Assembly (NCBI RefSeq): GCF_034140825.1
Contig: NC_089041.1
Coordinates: forward strand, 3,358,001-3,422,000
Length of the DNA: 64,000 bases
Origin: Oryza sativa Japonica Group
Lineage: Eukaryota > Streptophyta > Magnoliopsida > Poales > Poaceae
Direction: 5' to 3'
This document shows, one piece after another, positions 31,807 to 43,916 of the stretch. The notes under the pieces are model-generated. The model was not told the origin of the DNA, searched no databases, and saw only the letters and a list, made by a program, of their open reading frames with translations. Numbering within the stretch: the first letter of the stretch is position 1; every line of letters begins with the position of its first letter. Both the position numbers and the translations under genes were made by a program.

Positions 31807-34800
31807 TCAATCTGTGTGTCGCACCAACAATGGTCAATATCATCAAAGCTAAATTAGCTATAAAAATCTACTAAAGTTATCATATACTTTTCAGTAGATT
31901 ACAAATGTGAGATGGCCTTTATGAATGTAATGCAATTGGAAGATGATTTTTAAATTGAGTATAATCCCTTGCAGCATGGAACTCTTGTGTACTGTTTTTG
32001 TACGTCCTCAGTTCTGTGCTCACTGAAATTTGTCTTTAGCTATGCCTTTACGCTTACCACGCCAGACGAGCTGTTTCCTGTATTCTGGTTTCAGTAATAA
32101 GAGCCGGCTATTTTGCTCTCTAGCATCAGCAACAAAGGTTGTTTATGCATCACTGATTTTTTTTTTGGGGGTAAGGATCAATTCTGAATCAGGCAAATCA
32201 GGTATTGAGCATCTTGACATTCTGTAGCCCATGTTGAGTAGTTCATACTAGTACCTTGTATTTGAATAACGTCAGAACTTGGAGTAAGAAGATGCATTCG
32301 CAACTTTGCATGCATATATAAACTGTGCAATTGATGCAATATGAGATAGTATAACTCTATATAAGGCTATGTTTAGTTCGTGTGTCAAATTTCTTTTTTA
32401 AGTATACGGACACACATTTGAAGTATTAAACGTAGACTAATAACAAAATAAATTATAGATTTCGTCTATAAACCGCGAGACGGATTTATTAAGCTTAATT
32501 AATCCGTCATTAGGAAATGCTTACTGTAGCATCATATTGTCAAATCATGGCGTAATTAGGCTCAAAAGATTCGTCTCGCGATTTACATGCAAAGTGTACA
32601 ATTGATTTTTTTATCCACATTTAATGCTCCATGCATATATCCAAACATTTGATGCAATGGAAAAGTTGGAAGTTTGAATAAAAAATTTTGAATCTAAACA
32701 CGGCCTAAGTCGTGATGTTATGTCTTAATTTATCCTTCGTAGGTTGTAGATCTTAGTACTAGTATGCATGAATGCATCATCATCTGATGAAAATGACTCC
32801 AGATGTTAATTTCACCGGAGTAAAAGATGCATGAGCGTGTTGACTCGGTTGGGCTTGTTGGTTTGGCCAGCTAATTTGCTAGTACTAGTAAGAAAAATAA
32901 AATAAAGAATGGCAGGGAGAGAGAGCAATGGCGCCATCACTATTAATACTGGAAATTTTCATGATTTCTTGAGCTCCTATACGATTTTTTTTCTTTGAAG
33001 CTTCTTTGCCCTCATGTACCAATGGTTAAGTTAAATTATATATAGAAAAAGAATTCCTTATGTTCAGTAGTATACTATCATTACACGTATTATGCTGCTA
33101 TGTCATCTCTGGAAACTGATGCTCCGGTGTTTTTTTGGGAAGTTTCTCAACGATCGATGGCAGTATAAGGATAATGACAATTATCTAAAAAAAATAAGGA
33201 TAATGACACAGAAAGAGGTAATCCCAGCCTGCTTCTGCTTGGATTTTTTTTGGGTTCAATGTTCTAATCAGATCATGCCACACTGGTCATTTATGTGTAC
33301 CTCTTTCAAAAACTTGTTACATGACATAGAACAAGAAGACTACCGGTTGCCAAAATGCTTCTATGAGAAATTATCAAAATTATTATAAATTTGAAATTTA
33401 AATAAACTTTTAAAGTATTCCGGCCGTTTGTTCCGACAACTAATTACTACCGGCTTCAGACAGGCTACTACTGGTTTTTCTAAACAAACAGAGGAACTCA
33501 AGAAAATTGAATGTGGCAGGCCATTCTATTTAGGAAAAATTACAAAAACCACTCCAAATGTCACCTTTAAGATTACCCCCTATAAAATGTTTGTTGCAAA
33601 TACCCCCTCTAATTTACCTCTTTCTGTGTGTTTGCCGCTGTTCCTCCCCAATTAGCAATTGCTGCTGTTCTTTTTTTTTTGCCTGTTTTTTGCTTGTGTT
33701 ATATGACTTAGCACATTCCTTGATGGATATACACATTTTTTTTTCTCAAGGATACAGTGTCATACCGAGCTCATCTTTAAATCTGTTAAAGAAACAAGCC
33801 ACTGCTGAACCCTATAAGACAAGCATAACAGTTCATCTTTCAACAACCTCGATGTCTAAGAGCGAAAACTTATGACCCGTCCAAGGAAATGCTAAACATC
33901 ATGAGCGATTGAGCCGAGATTTCACAATCATGTTACCATGCCTGGCCGATATGAGTGGTGACCACGTCTCCATAGTCGTGTTATCATGTGGGGTTTGCGG
34001 CAATGAAAATGGGCAAGTAATAGCAATTGGGGGAATCTCAAACCAAGATGAAGTAGGAGGGGGGAGGGATATTTGCAATAAATCGTCAAATATGGAGGAA
34101 TATTTCCGGCGTCCACCGCCGCCCCTCTCTCCCATCGGCGTCCTCCCTGGCATCCTCCGCCTCGCGCCGTGGCCAGTCGGGGGTGCCAAATCCGGCGCCG
34201 TAGTGGGCGGATCTGGCCCCCCGCGGCGCCGGCGGTGGCGGGCAAGGCGCGCGGTGGCCGGGTCGCGTCGCCGTCGTTCCCGAGTGCAACGACCACCACC
34301 ACGACGTCGTCCTCGTGCTCCTCGGCGGCGAGCATGGGCGCGCCAAGCCTTCTCCGCCCGTCGCCGGCTGGCGGCCGACGGCTGCCACGACGCGCGGTGG
34401 CCGGATCCGGTTGTTGCCGTCGCGGATCCGTCGTCTTCGTCGCCTCTCTCTTCTCTCTCTCTCCCTCTAAGGCGTGGAACCGTGGTAGGCGCGGCGCGAC
34501 GAGACCGAGAGGAGAGCGAGAGTGAGGCGAGTGTGCAAAGAGAAATTTGGGGGGACGATGCCGTGCCCACGAGCTCCACACACACTCAACGCGACGCCTG
34601 GCTGCGTCTCCCCACGAAAAGCTGGCGAGGACCAGAGAGAGCCGCGTCCCCCAGCAGAGGGACGCGTTCCATCGCAGGGGGACGGGACGGCGCCGATGGA
34701 AAAGCGAACGGCCATCGCTAGGGGCACGACCTAGGACTACCCATTGCTAATACCTAATCGGCATCCCCTTATTGTTTAATTACATGCCTCGGTGAAATCA

Positions 34801-35138
34801 TGTTTGAACAACTTTATGTATAAGTCCACTAGTTAGTGCCCCGACAAAACAATTACCACTCCACAAAGCCGGATGCTCAGTTTTTCTTTAAAAGAAAAAG
34901 AAATATTGTTCTTCTGTCTTCACTCGAATAAATTTGATCAAGAAGCATTGCCATCCATGTGGCATTCCATTATTGATTCATTCTCAAATTACCAAGAAAC
35001 ATATCAATAATAACTAAGATAAGATCAAAACACACCTAACAAATACAAATCGCTCTCAACTCATCAATTATGTAGAAAAAGTCTAAATCACTTTTAATAA
35101 TTGACTAATCTTTGATCATGTAGCTAGCTAGTGCTTTG
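31807..35138. other. spacer between RIO1 and esterase A
   Basis: RIO1 3'UTR, then a MITE (32365-32705), then AT-rich DNA. 33540-34730 starts with MULE-like GGAAAAATTACAAA and leads into a strongly GC-rich block (34080-34730) that is open on both strands. On the minus strand it resembles a 5'UTR plus first exon. No protein family is recognised, so it may be captured host DNA. Confidence 0.4.
32365..32705. mobile_element. MITE with 3-bp TSD, copy 2
   Basis: Ends GGCTATGTTTAGTTCG and CTAAACACGGCC, flanked by TAA on both sides (32362-32364, 32706-32708). About 341 bp, clearly related along its length to 22455-22805. Confidence 0.75.
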
Positions 35139-36122
35139 CTACTCCGAGTCCATGTGCTCGACGACGAAGCTGCGGATGAGGCGGACGAGCTCGTCGGCGC
35201 GCTCCGACCACGGATCCACCTCGAAGAAGCCGTGCTGCTCGCCGGCGAACTCGACGAACGCCACCTCCTTCCCCCACTCCTCCCTCATCCGCCGCGCGTA
35301 GTGCTCGTTCCGGTCCCTGAGGATGTCGTGCTCCGCCGCCACGACGAGCGACGGCGCCATCGCCACCGCCTCCAGCCCCGGCGCCTCCGGCCCGGCGGGG
35401 TTCAGCACCGGGTAGTCCCTCGTCGCGCCGCCCGGCAGGATGAGGCGCGCGTACCTGTCGCTCATCTCGGCGGTGAGGAACGCGCCGGGGCGGCACTCCA
35501 GCTCGGCGCGCGTCCGCGTCTCCCCCGCCATGGCCGGCATGAGGAGAACGTGCCCGCGCAGCCGGACCTGCGGGCCGAGCCCGGCCTTCCCGAACCGCAC
35601 CGCCATGTGGTGGGTGATGTTCCCGCCCGCCGAGTCGCCGGCGACGAACACCCGGGAGAAGTCGGCGGCGTCGGCGAGCCACGGGTCGCGCGCGGCGCTG
35701 TCGCGCACCCACGCCATGGCCGTGGCGCCGTCCTCCTGCGCGGCGGGGAGGCGGTGCTCCGGGGCGAGGCGGTAGTCGAACGACAGCACGACGGCGGGGA
35801 GCTCCGCGGCGAGGCGGAGGCACCAGGCGTGGAAGTTGGGCCACCGGCCGGAGCCGATGCAGAAGCCGCCGCCGTGGAAGTAGGCGACGACGGGGACGCG
35901 CGCGTCGTTGGCGGCACCGAGGTGGCGCGGCCGGTACAGCCGCGCGTTCAGGTCGTGTTCGGCGTCGTACGTCACGTCCTTCCACTCGACGGCGGCGTCG
36001 GCGTCGTCGGGCAGGTCGACGTGGAACGCCGGCTCGGCGCTGCGCCGCACCGTGCCGTCGCTCATCAGCTGCACCGCGCCGCGGCAGTCCTCCACCACGT
36101 ACGGCTCCGCCGCCGGCGCCAT
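35139..36122 (-). CDS. carboxylesterase A (CXE15-like, alpha/beta-hydrolase fold 3)
   Basis: Intronless protein of 327 aa, a normal family length. The oxyanion-hole motif HGGGF starts at 83, the nucleophile is S164 in GDSAGGN, and the acid and base are D266 (EHDILRDR) and H297 (EQHGFF). The triad is complete, so it should hydrolyse carboxyl esters, unlike GID1 receptors, which lack the His. The N-terminus VVEDCRGAVQLMSDGTV is typical of the CXE15 branch. No signal peptide is seen, so it is likely cytosolic. It is the first of five same-strand paralogs. It differs from B and C in having a GPEAPGLEAV stretch and an MDSE tail. AtCXE15 has been reported to hydrolyse strigolactones; whether this gene does so is open. 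Confidence 0.93.
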   Translation of the reverse strand: MAPAAEPYVVEDCRGAVQLMSDGTVRRSAEPAFHVDLPDDADAAVEWKDVTYDAEHDLNARLYRPRHLGAANDARVPVVAYFHGGGFCIGSGRWPNFHAWCLRLAAELPAVVLSFDYRLAPEHRLPAAQEDGATAMAWVRDSAARDPWLADAADFSRVFVAGDSAGGNITHHMAVRFGKAGLGPQVRLRGHVLLMPAMAGETRTRAELECRPGAFLTAEMSDRYARLILPGGATRDYPVLNPAGPEAPGLEAVAMAPSLVVAAEHDILRDRNEHYARRMREEWGKEVAFVEFAGEQHGFFEVDPWSERADELVRLIRSFVVEHMDSE

Positions 36123-36210
36123 TGCTTGTGTCGTGTCGTGCAGATGTTTGCGTTAATGCGTAGAAGGTAGCTGATGCGTCGGTGCGGTGTGAGAGCGAGA
36201 CGTGGAGCCC

Positions 36211-36220
36211 ATTATATAGG
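36211..36220 (-). promoter_or_regulatory. TATA box of esterase A
   Basis: CCTATATAAT on the minus strand, about 90 bp upstream of the ATG at 36122. Confidence 0.55.
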
Positions 36221-36489
36221 GAACTTGGAAGAGAACGAGATGCCTTCTAGAATAGGGAAGCTTTTACTCTTCTAGTCCAAAAGCAGAGACGTGAGAAAAA
36301 TGGCAAATAAGTTTAGAAGATTCTTCTTCTTTTCCACGGACCACGGCTTATAATCCAATGGCAAACATAAACGTTGCAACTTGCAAAAATAGAAAAGTAG
36401 TCTTAGGATAAAGCTTTTACATTTCTATTCTTATTACCGGTTTAAAGGTTTAGAGACCAAATTATATTAAAAAAAACAATGAAAAAACA

Positions 36490-36762
36490 CACGTGAAATG
36501 AGCGTAGCTCAATTGTTTAGGTTATTTGTGGTGGAACTAGCCCATCCAAAATCAACCCTTAGACTTGACACTGGTACTCCCATTTACTGCTAATTATTTA
36601 GTGGTAGACGACATACCCTTGAAAGCGAGACGTTTATGGTGACTTCATCAATCTCAACAACTACTCGTAATGACGTAGGTAGAGTGTGCATATGTGTTTA
36701 TAGAGGTGAGTCTGCATGCTTTATGAGTATTTACATTTGTAGGGTGTTCTCAAGAAAAACAC
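36490..36762 (+). mobile_element. tRNA-derived SINE, diverged
   Basis: A tRNA-like head has an A-box-like GCGTAGCTCAATTGTTTAGG at about 36502 and a B-box-like AAATCAACCCTTAGAC at about 36549. The body follows the rice SINE pattern: ACTTGACACTGGTACTC, GACGACATACCC, GGTGACTTCATCAATCTCAA, then a GTGTGCATATGTG tail. GAAAAA-CACA phrases at both ends may be a worn TSD. Confidence 0.6.
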
Positions 36763-37162
36763 ATAAATTAATTCTAAATTATAAATTGGATGCGGCTTAT
36801 AAATCATAGCTGAAACAAACAGAAACGTGATGGCAACTATATATTATGCGAATTTATAATTGAATTAAACTAGAGTTGTAAGCATGGATTATCATGGTAT
36901 TTTCACTTTGTTCAGAATATTCTGAATATGTCAACACTGTTATTGTCCTTCTGGACGGTCAGCTGATAATTAACTTGACTGACGAATGGACGTAGACCCA
37001 GGGCCCTGGCTTTTGTTGGGCTCGTGCAGGGTGTGGCCGTGGCCGTACTGCCCGTGGGAGACGCATTCGATGACGTCGCGTGGTTCTGCTGCGCTTGCGG
37101 TAAGCAAAGGCGTTTTCTTGTCTTCTAGAAGCACTCATATTTTTCCACGTGGTAGGTCTGGG
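36763..37162. other. spacer
   Basis: AT-rich DNA between the SINE and the hAT element. I see no gene or repeat I can name. Confidence 0.4.
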
Positions 37163-38399
37163 TAGGGATGAAAACGCTAGGAAACGGTCGGAAAAACCCT
37201 CTACCATTTCCATTTTTATTTTGTTTTTTCGAAAATGGAATCGGAACGGTATACTCGGAAACGGTAACGATATCGGTAATGTCGGTATATCGGAAACGGA
37301 ACCATCGGAACGGGAATCTACTGTTATCGGTCGGAAGTCGAAAATTCATGTCGGAAACAGCGAACCGTGGTATCATCCCACATTTAACTATGTATGAAGA
37401 TGACCTTATAATTTCACCCTTGCATGATCACGCTGCCACACAACACCGTTATATGATGATTAATAAGTTGACAATAAGGTCGACAAACAATATAAACAAA
37501 GTTCAACGATACTTCAACATCAATGTGGCTATAGCATACAATAGGATGATGATGCAGTCACACCCACATGATGACTTCCACTTGCACTTCCAGATGCAGC
37601 AGATTGAGATTTAAAAAAAGAGGAAGTGATTAACGATTAACACAAGGCTCAAGCTATACATCTTAAAAAAACATGCTCAAGGATTAAGCTGTACATCTGC
37701 AAAAATCACGCTCGCACATCAACAGAAAATCGTGCTAAAAAACATTAAGGCTCAGGCATTCATCTGTACATGTAAAAAAATCATGCTCAAGCATTCAAGC
37801 TATACGCCTATACCTAGTGGACCTGGCAAACGCAACGGTGGCGAACTCAATGCTCATTTCTCTGTTGTTGCCGTCGGATAGATCCAGAAGCTAGGATGCG
37901 GCGTTTTCCTCCGGCAGGTGCCATCTTGCTTCTCCGGCAAGGGACGCGGCGAGGCGCGAGGATGCGACGGCTAGGACTAGCAAGCGGCGGTGTGGCGGCA
38001 TGGACATGTGGTTGTGGCGGCGGCGGCGTGGCGAAGAGCTGTGCGATAGCGCGAGAGTCATAAGACAGGGAGAGGATGAGAAGGAGAAGCGACACGCCGG
38101 CTGACGCCCTAGGGTTTTTCTTTCCGACCTAAATGCCTAATGGGCTGCTCCTGCTAGCAAGGCCCAGCCGGCTTCCTTCTTCGGAATTTTGTCGGAAATT
38201 TGACGGAAATTACCGATAAAAAAACGGTTACCGACAAAACGGTCGGAAAACACCCTATATCATTTCCGCTACCATTTTCGGAAGAGATTACCGTTTCCAT
38301 TTCCGATACCGACAATTACCAATACCGACTGAAACGGTCGGTGCAAACTAGAAACGGTAGCCGGAATTTTCGGAAATTTCCGTACCGTTTTCACCCCTA
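37163..38399 (-). mobile_element. hAT element with TAGGGATGAAAACG ends, internally deleted
   Basis: Ends TAGGGATGAAAACG and CGTTTTCACCCCTA, flanked by a perfect 8-bp duplication GGTCTGGG (37155-37162, 38400-38407). The subterminal regions are dense in CGGAAACGGTA-like motifs on both sides, probably transposase binding sites. On the minus strand, 38095-37850 looks like a transposase 5'UTR and start (KMAPAGGKRRILASG), but the rest of the gene is missing. Confidence 0.88.
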
Positions 38400-38527
38400 G
38401 GTCTGGGCCTTTGCCCTTTGGGGTTAAAATCAGTGAGAATCTAAAAAAATAATTATCCAGTGTCCCGTGCATACTTATTAAAACATGTACTAGTATCATA
38501 TTCTTATACTCTTATTATTATGAATTA

Positions 38528-38765
38528 CTCCCTCCGTATTTTAATTTTAATGTATGACGCCGTTGACTTTTTAATTAACATTTGACCATTCGTTTTATTC
38601 AAATCTCTTGTGCAAATATGAAAATATTTATGTCATGCTTAAAGAACATTTGATGATGAATCAAGTCAAAATAAAATAAATGATAACTATATAAATTTTT
38701 TGAATAAAATGAATGATCAAACACTAGATAAAAAGTCAATGACGTCATACATTAAAATATGGAGG
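38528..38765. mobile_element. Stowaway MITE
   Basis: Ends CTCCCTCCGTATTTTAATTT and the inverse AAAATATGGAGG, with TA target duplications (38526-38527, 38766-38767). The interior has the usual TTTGACCATTCGTTTTATTC phrase and its inverse. Confidence 0.82.
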
Positions 38766-39362
38766 TAGTAATATTGAAGTTCTAGATTTTATTAGGTGTC
38801 GTAGGCCCCAAAAAAAAACATAATGTAGAATCGCCCCTAGTTGAAATAAGACAAAAATAAGAAAAATGGGATAAGCCCAGCGGCCCTAATGGGTCATTAG
38901 AACTGAGTTCTTTTGAGAGAGTTTCCAACTAACCACTCTCGTGAAGGAAAGAAGTGCCCTTGTAATGTACAATGCGTGGCCTCAGTTCTATGCTCAAACA
39001 TCCACATAGCCTTGGAATCCACTATGAAGGGAAGGAGTGCCCTTGTAGGGTGTTAGCACTACCTGCAGAGGGCCCGGTAGCTTGGGAAGAAAAGATAGAG
39101 GTTAGCGAGAGAGTAGTGGGGGTGCTACGACGCAGTATAAGCGGAGGGTGGATGACCTTAAGCCAGGGTGATGCTGGCAGCCGGACAACAAGAAATGGCG
39201 ATGCTCCAGGAAGCATATGGCAAATCCAAGTACTACGAGAAGCACCTCACGTGCACTGCTTGTTTGCCCTCTCCATCTTGATGTCAGCACCCAACGCGCC
39301 AAGCTACGGCGGCGGCGGCCATCACCATCCCCCGTCTCCTCGATGCTGCCTCTGTTCACGTA

Positions 39363-39608
39363 CTCCCTCCGTCCCACAGGCTATAATATAAGCGATTTTT
39401 AGTTTTTTTTCTTGCAACGTTTGACCACTCATCTTATTTAATTTTTTTTGCAAATATAAAAAACGAAAAAGTTGTGCTTAAAGTACTGTAGATAATAGAG
39501 TAAGTCACAAATAAAATAATTAATAATTTCAGAATTTTTTGAATAAGACGAGTGGTCAAACGTTGCAAGCAAAAACTCAAAATCCCTTATATTATGCGAC
39601 GGAGGGAG
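39363..39608. mobile_element. Stowaway MITE
   Basis: Ends CTCCCTCCGTCCCACAGG and GCGACGGAGGGAG, with TA on both sides (39361-39362, 39609-39610). No coding content. Confidence 0.82.
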
Positions 39609-39646
39609 TACTAGTTAGCTCCACGCCTGTCGTGAGAAAAGAAGAA

Positions 39647-39793
39647 GGCCTGGTTTAGTTCTCAACTTTTTCTTCAAACTTCTAACTTTTCCATCACATC
39701 AAAACTTTCCTACACATATAAACTTCAAACTTTTCCGTCACATCGTTCCAATTTCAATCAAACTTCCAATTTTGATGTGAACTAAACACACCC
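39647..39793. mobile_element. small MITE (GTTTAGTTC ends)
   Basis: Ends GGCCTGGTTTAGTTC and GTGAACTAAACACACCC, with a 3-bp duplication GAA (39644-39646, 39794-39796). Close relative of 21772-21917. Confidence 0.75.
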
Positions 39794-39796
39794 GAA

Positions 39797-40901
39797 ATAA
39801 GGTTAGCGAAACGCCTTTGCTAGCGATCAGGAAAAGCCATCCCAAGTTCATCCTTTAGCCATTGTAGCCCTGTCACCATGTAGCTCCATTCGGCACGGCC
39901 CGCACCTGGGCACGACTAGTTGTGTTGTGCCATGCCCGCCCATGGGCTGTACCTACGGCTCAGGCACGTCCCAATAAAACTCGGGTTGTGCCATGTCGGT
40001 CCAAAGCAACCTATCGTGCTTGTCCTTGGAATAAGTATATTTTGCCTCCCTCATCTCTTTGAGTCACGCGTTATATAGCTGAAATAAGTCTTTTTTCTCT
40101 CCCTCATTTCCTTCGGTTGTGCCTTATATGGCTACAATAAGTCTATTTTGCCTCCCTCATCTATTTGGGTGGGCCACCTCCGGGCTATGGCCTACGGGAG
40201 CGCTGGTCGTGTCGTGCCGGGCTGGCACGTCCTGTCGAGAAGGAGGTCTAGGCATGGCCCAACGGTCGGGTCGGGCCGTGCCTAGGCCGGGCCAAAACTT
40301 CGTGCCATGGACCAGGCTGTTGGGCTGCGGGCCTTTTGGCCAACTTTAATTGGCCCACTCCGCCTCGATCTAAACCGCATTACATAAGGAAGACAACCTC
40401 GAATCTGAGCTTCCCTAAAGATAGGTGTTGAATACAGAATACGACATTCCTATGGAGACGCCATCGAATTCGGGCTTTCATAGCGACGACACCATCTCTA
40501 TGTTAAGGAGGAAAGAGATGAATATTTGTTTTTCAGAGTAAAGAGATGCAGTTTGTAGCATTTATTTAGGTTGCCGAGTGGGTCAACGGGTATTATGAGA
40601 TATATTTTCCTATAACGTGGTCCTTATTGTAAAGTTTGGACAGAAGTACAAATTAAAATGTAGTGTAGGGGCTTAATCACGATCAAAGGACTGAAATGCA
40701 AAAGAGTTAATTTGTGGGCCCGTTGGGGTTATCACGCGTCCTGTTTAATATTAAATCAGGAAATATGTTTTAGTTGACTTTATTGAATTAGAGTTAATAA
40801 TCAAGTACCTATAGCCACTAAAGTGATTTATTTTATTACCCATTAGGGTAGAGGAGTCAACGGTTCTATGGAAAAAATGAAGTCACATCACATGACAAGT
40901 A
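39797..40901. other. spacer with hAT-like GC-rich repeat
   Basis: 39870-40350 contains many GGCACG/CGTGCC and GGGCC motifs in both orientations, resembling the subterminal arrays of some rice hAT elements. Ends and TSD could not be closed. The rest is AT-rich with nothing recognised. Confidence 0.3.
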
Positions 40902-41139
40902 CTCCCTCCATTTAAAAAAAAAGGCAATCCATGAATTTTCGTGCCAACGTTTGAATGTCCGTTTTATATGAAATTTTTTTATAGGTAGTATTTTCATTGT
41001 TGTTAGATGATAAAACATGATTAATATTTTATGCGTAACTTATCTTTTTAATTTTTTCATAATTCTTTCAAATAAGACGGACGGTCAAACGTTGGACACG
41101 GAAATCAGGGTTTGTCTTTTTTTTTTGAGACGGAGGGAG
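40902..41139. mobile_element. Stowaway MITE
   Basis: Ends ACTCCCTCCATTTAAAAAA and GAGACGGAGGGAGT, bounded by TA. The inner segment has CCAACGTTTGAATGTCCG and its inverse near the other end. Confidence 0.8.
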
Positions 41140-41413
41140 TAGCTGAGCATGGTTGTGACTTGTGAGGTGCTCACCAAGGCATGCAGTTCAACCTGTCATC
41201 CATGTTATGGAGTATATATATTCGTCTATGGCATGGAGTATATGTGTTTTGTAGATTGCAACTTAGAAATGGTGTAAGAGGTAACCATGAGAACATATGT
41301 GAATCAGGAAGAAATTGGCCCCCACCGAAAGCTAGTCGAACAGAGAAACCTACTGTCAAAAGGATATTGTCAACATCAGTTACCGATTAACTTATTTTAA
41401 AAGTATGTTAATA

Positions 41414-42683
41414 GCTCTGGTTGGATGGTCAACTTTCCCCATCTCCTCTCCTCCCAACTTTCCCCTTTGCTACAGTAGCTCCTTCTTCTTCTCCGGCCCC
41501 TCTTGCCCCCCAAATTCCGGTGGTTCACCGCCGGTGAGGGTTGGAGGAGGGGTCCGGCCACCTCTCCTATTAGTACAGTGTAGCTAGGTTGTAGTTTCTT
41601 TGTCAGGTTTTTCCTGTTCCTGTGGCTATGTCTCATTTGGTTACGTTCAAGCGAAGAGCCCTGGTTGCTGGTGGTGATGATTGCCGGAGTTGGAGCTGCG
41701 ACTTGAAGGACAGAATCTTCTTCTTATGCTGGTGCTGAACTCGTTGGTCTGCGCCGTGTGCAGACGGCGGTTGCCTTGGATCTCTGGATGGCGCTGCTTC
41801 GTACAGCGGCGGTGGCGGCCCTGGATCTCTGGGTGCCGGTGCTCTGTGTGGTGGCAACGGTCTTGAAATTTCTGGCGATGTTGCTCCGAGCGACAACCTT
41901 GGCAGCCCAAGTGTTGCTGCTCTGTGTGGTAGTCTTCAAACTCCAGGTGCTGTTGCTTCTTGTGATAGCCTTGGAGCTCTTCGTACTACTGCTCCGTGCG
42001 CTGGTGATACCTTGAGCTGCTGCTTTTCTGCAACGGTGAAAACATTGTGTGGGTGTGGCATCTTATTTCTCCAATCTGAAGGTTACTTCTTCGTTGGGAG
42101 CTTGCTCCTTTTCATTTGTTGTGGTCCGCTTCAGTTCTACAATCCTGCAGCAATCCTCGGCCTTCTACAAAGACAGAAGTTTTATCGCAACCATCTGATT
42201 TCTCATGTCATGTGGACTACCTGTTCTCCTGAATCTTGCTTCCTTTTGCTTCAAAACAGCAGTATCCATGCAGGGTCTATCATTCGGGTTGAGCAATCTC
42301 TGCTCCTCATATCTAATGAAAGACTCTATGGAACCAATCTGCTGAGTCCGGTGATACCTACACCAAAATCTACGGCTCGACAACAAACCTCTGATCTGTG
42401 CCGTTTCCGTGGTGACAGCTGTAGTAGCCTTCCAGTCTGTCAAGCGGTGTGCATGTCAATGGAGGCCAAAGGATTCAATCGTCGTGGCTTTGCCGCAGAA
42501 CTCTGTCGATCTAATTCCCTACTGTTGTTTTGTTTCATCAGAAAGTTTGCTTCCTTAGAGTGGTTACTCTCTACCTTGTTAGAGATGGTTTCTTGGCTTA
42601 AGTTGTATCCTTGTGCGATGTACTGGGGTATATCCCCTAAATTCTGTCTTGTTGAATAAAGTTGTTCATGTTATCTTCAAAAA
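41414..42683 (+). mobile_element. polyadenylated retroposon, RT-less, 15-bp TSD
   Basis: A 1270-bp unit ends in an A-run after TTGAATAAAGTTGTTCATG. It is flanked by a perfect 15-bp duplication AAAAGTATGTTAATA (41399-41413, 42684-42698), the mark of target-primed insertion by LINE machinery. No reverse transcriptase or endonuclease is visible. The plus strand is open in one frame from roughly 41780 to 42659, with a Gly/Ala/Ser-rich part (SGGGGPGSLGAGALCGGN) and then a Cys-rich, hydrophobic part. The first ATG in that frame is at 42012. I do not recognise the protein. It may be a non-autonomous LINE derivative or a retrocopied transcript. The intact TSD suggests youth. Confidence 0.78.
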
Positions 42684-42698
42684 AAAAGTATGTTAATA

Positions 42699-43165
42699 TA
42701 ATGTATAATCATTCAAAATGTTATAAAAGAGCATGCACGCTAAAGGAAGAAAATAATATTCCCTAAAATTCACTCGGACCAAGTTTAGGTCAAATGAGTG
42801 GATCACTGGTCTGCAAACTAAGCAGAATAATGCATATATCTATAGATGCAGAAAAAAAAAAGAAAGCGAGGATATAGATGTAATTTTTTTTGTCAGGATG
42901 ATCAAAGTTGAAGGGGGTGTGTATTGTAATCGATGTAAACCTTACTAACCTGTTGATGAACTCAAATACAGGTGTTGCAAAAAAAAAATCGAAAAATTTT
43001 AATGTCTAGTTTGCCGTCAAAATTTTACCACGGTTACCACAATCTCTTATTTGGCCTTTCCATCAACATATTAGCACTACTAAGCTGGAGTAGTATTCTT
43101 TTAGAGAGCATTGCCAAGCTTTTGGCATCAATTCAGTAATTGTATGATCACATTACGATCACTGT
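42699..43165. other. spacer between retroposon and LINE
   Basis: AT-rich DNA with several poly-A runs. Nothing recognised apart from the left TSD of the LINE at its end. Confidence 0.4.
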
Positions 43166-43916
43166 ATGCCACGATCATAAACTGTAATGTTCGGATAAAA
43201 AGAGAATTCTCTGGGACTTAAAAATTCCACTAAAGATCAAGGTCTTTATGTAATTTCTTTACAAGAAAGTAATTCTAACGAAAGATAACCTAGCTAAAAG
43301 AAAATGGGGGAGACAAACATTGTTCTTTCTGCTATGCACAAGAGACAATCCAACATCTTTTCTTTGTGTCATGTCGCTCAGTTTGTTTGGAGATATGTGT
43401 TTTTTGCTTTTAATATCCCCCACCCCGTAACGCCAAAAACATTTTCGGTAATTGGCTTAGAAGGGTATCTAGGTCCATTAAGAAGATGATTCTAATTGAA
43501 GTTAGTGCTGTATGTTGGTCAATTTGGCGTTGTCGCAATGATAAAGTTTTTAATGGTAAACAACTATCTAACCCTATGCAGGTTATCTTCATGTCTTTCT
43601 ACTGGCTCCACTTTTAGTCTACAATGCTACCACAGGAGTAGCAGGATACTATGCACAATGTTGCTACACTCTTGGAATCGGTAGCTAAGGGTCTCTTATT
43701 CCACTATGGGTGGCGTAATTCCATAAGAATTGCTAGCTAAAATATTTTATGTGGTTTAACGCTAGTCAATAATAAAGGGGAGTTGGGGATTTGTCCCATC
43801 ACTTTATTTCTCATTTTGATTTACTTTTATCTTACATTTTTATTACTATTAAATTTATAGTTGTGTGTCTTATGACAGAAGCCGAAGATGTAATCCATTT
43901 CTATTATCTAAAAAAA
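43166..43916 (+). mobile_element. LINE (L1-type), 5'-truncated 3' fragment
   Basis: A perfect 14-bp duplication ATTACGATCACTGT flanks it (43152-43165, 43917-43930), and it ends in a short A-run. The 5' half is the zf-RVT region at the LINE C-terminus: LKIPLKIKVFM, then VILTKDNLAKRKWG, then ETIQHLFFxCHVAQFVWR-like residues, with a later WSIWRCRNDKVFNG. The frame is interrupted by stops and shifts, so the fragment is dead. It holds only the last ~750 bp of a typical 6-7 kb element, as expected for aborted reverse transcription. Confidence 0.85.

Noticed and set aside
35136-36170. Long plus-strand open frames opposite the esterase genes (also at 44669, 47570, 53427, 62464)
   Set aside because: They are antisense shadows caused by GC-rich codon usage. 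The minus-strand frames carry the family motifs, and the plus-strand products are Arg/Gly/Ala-rich without domains.
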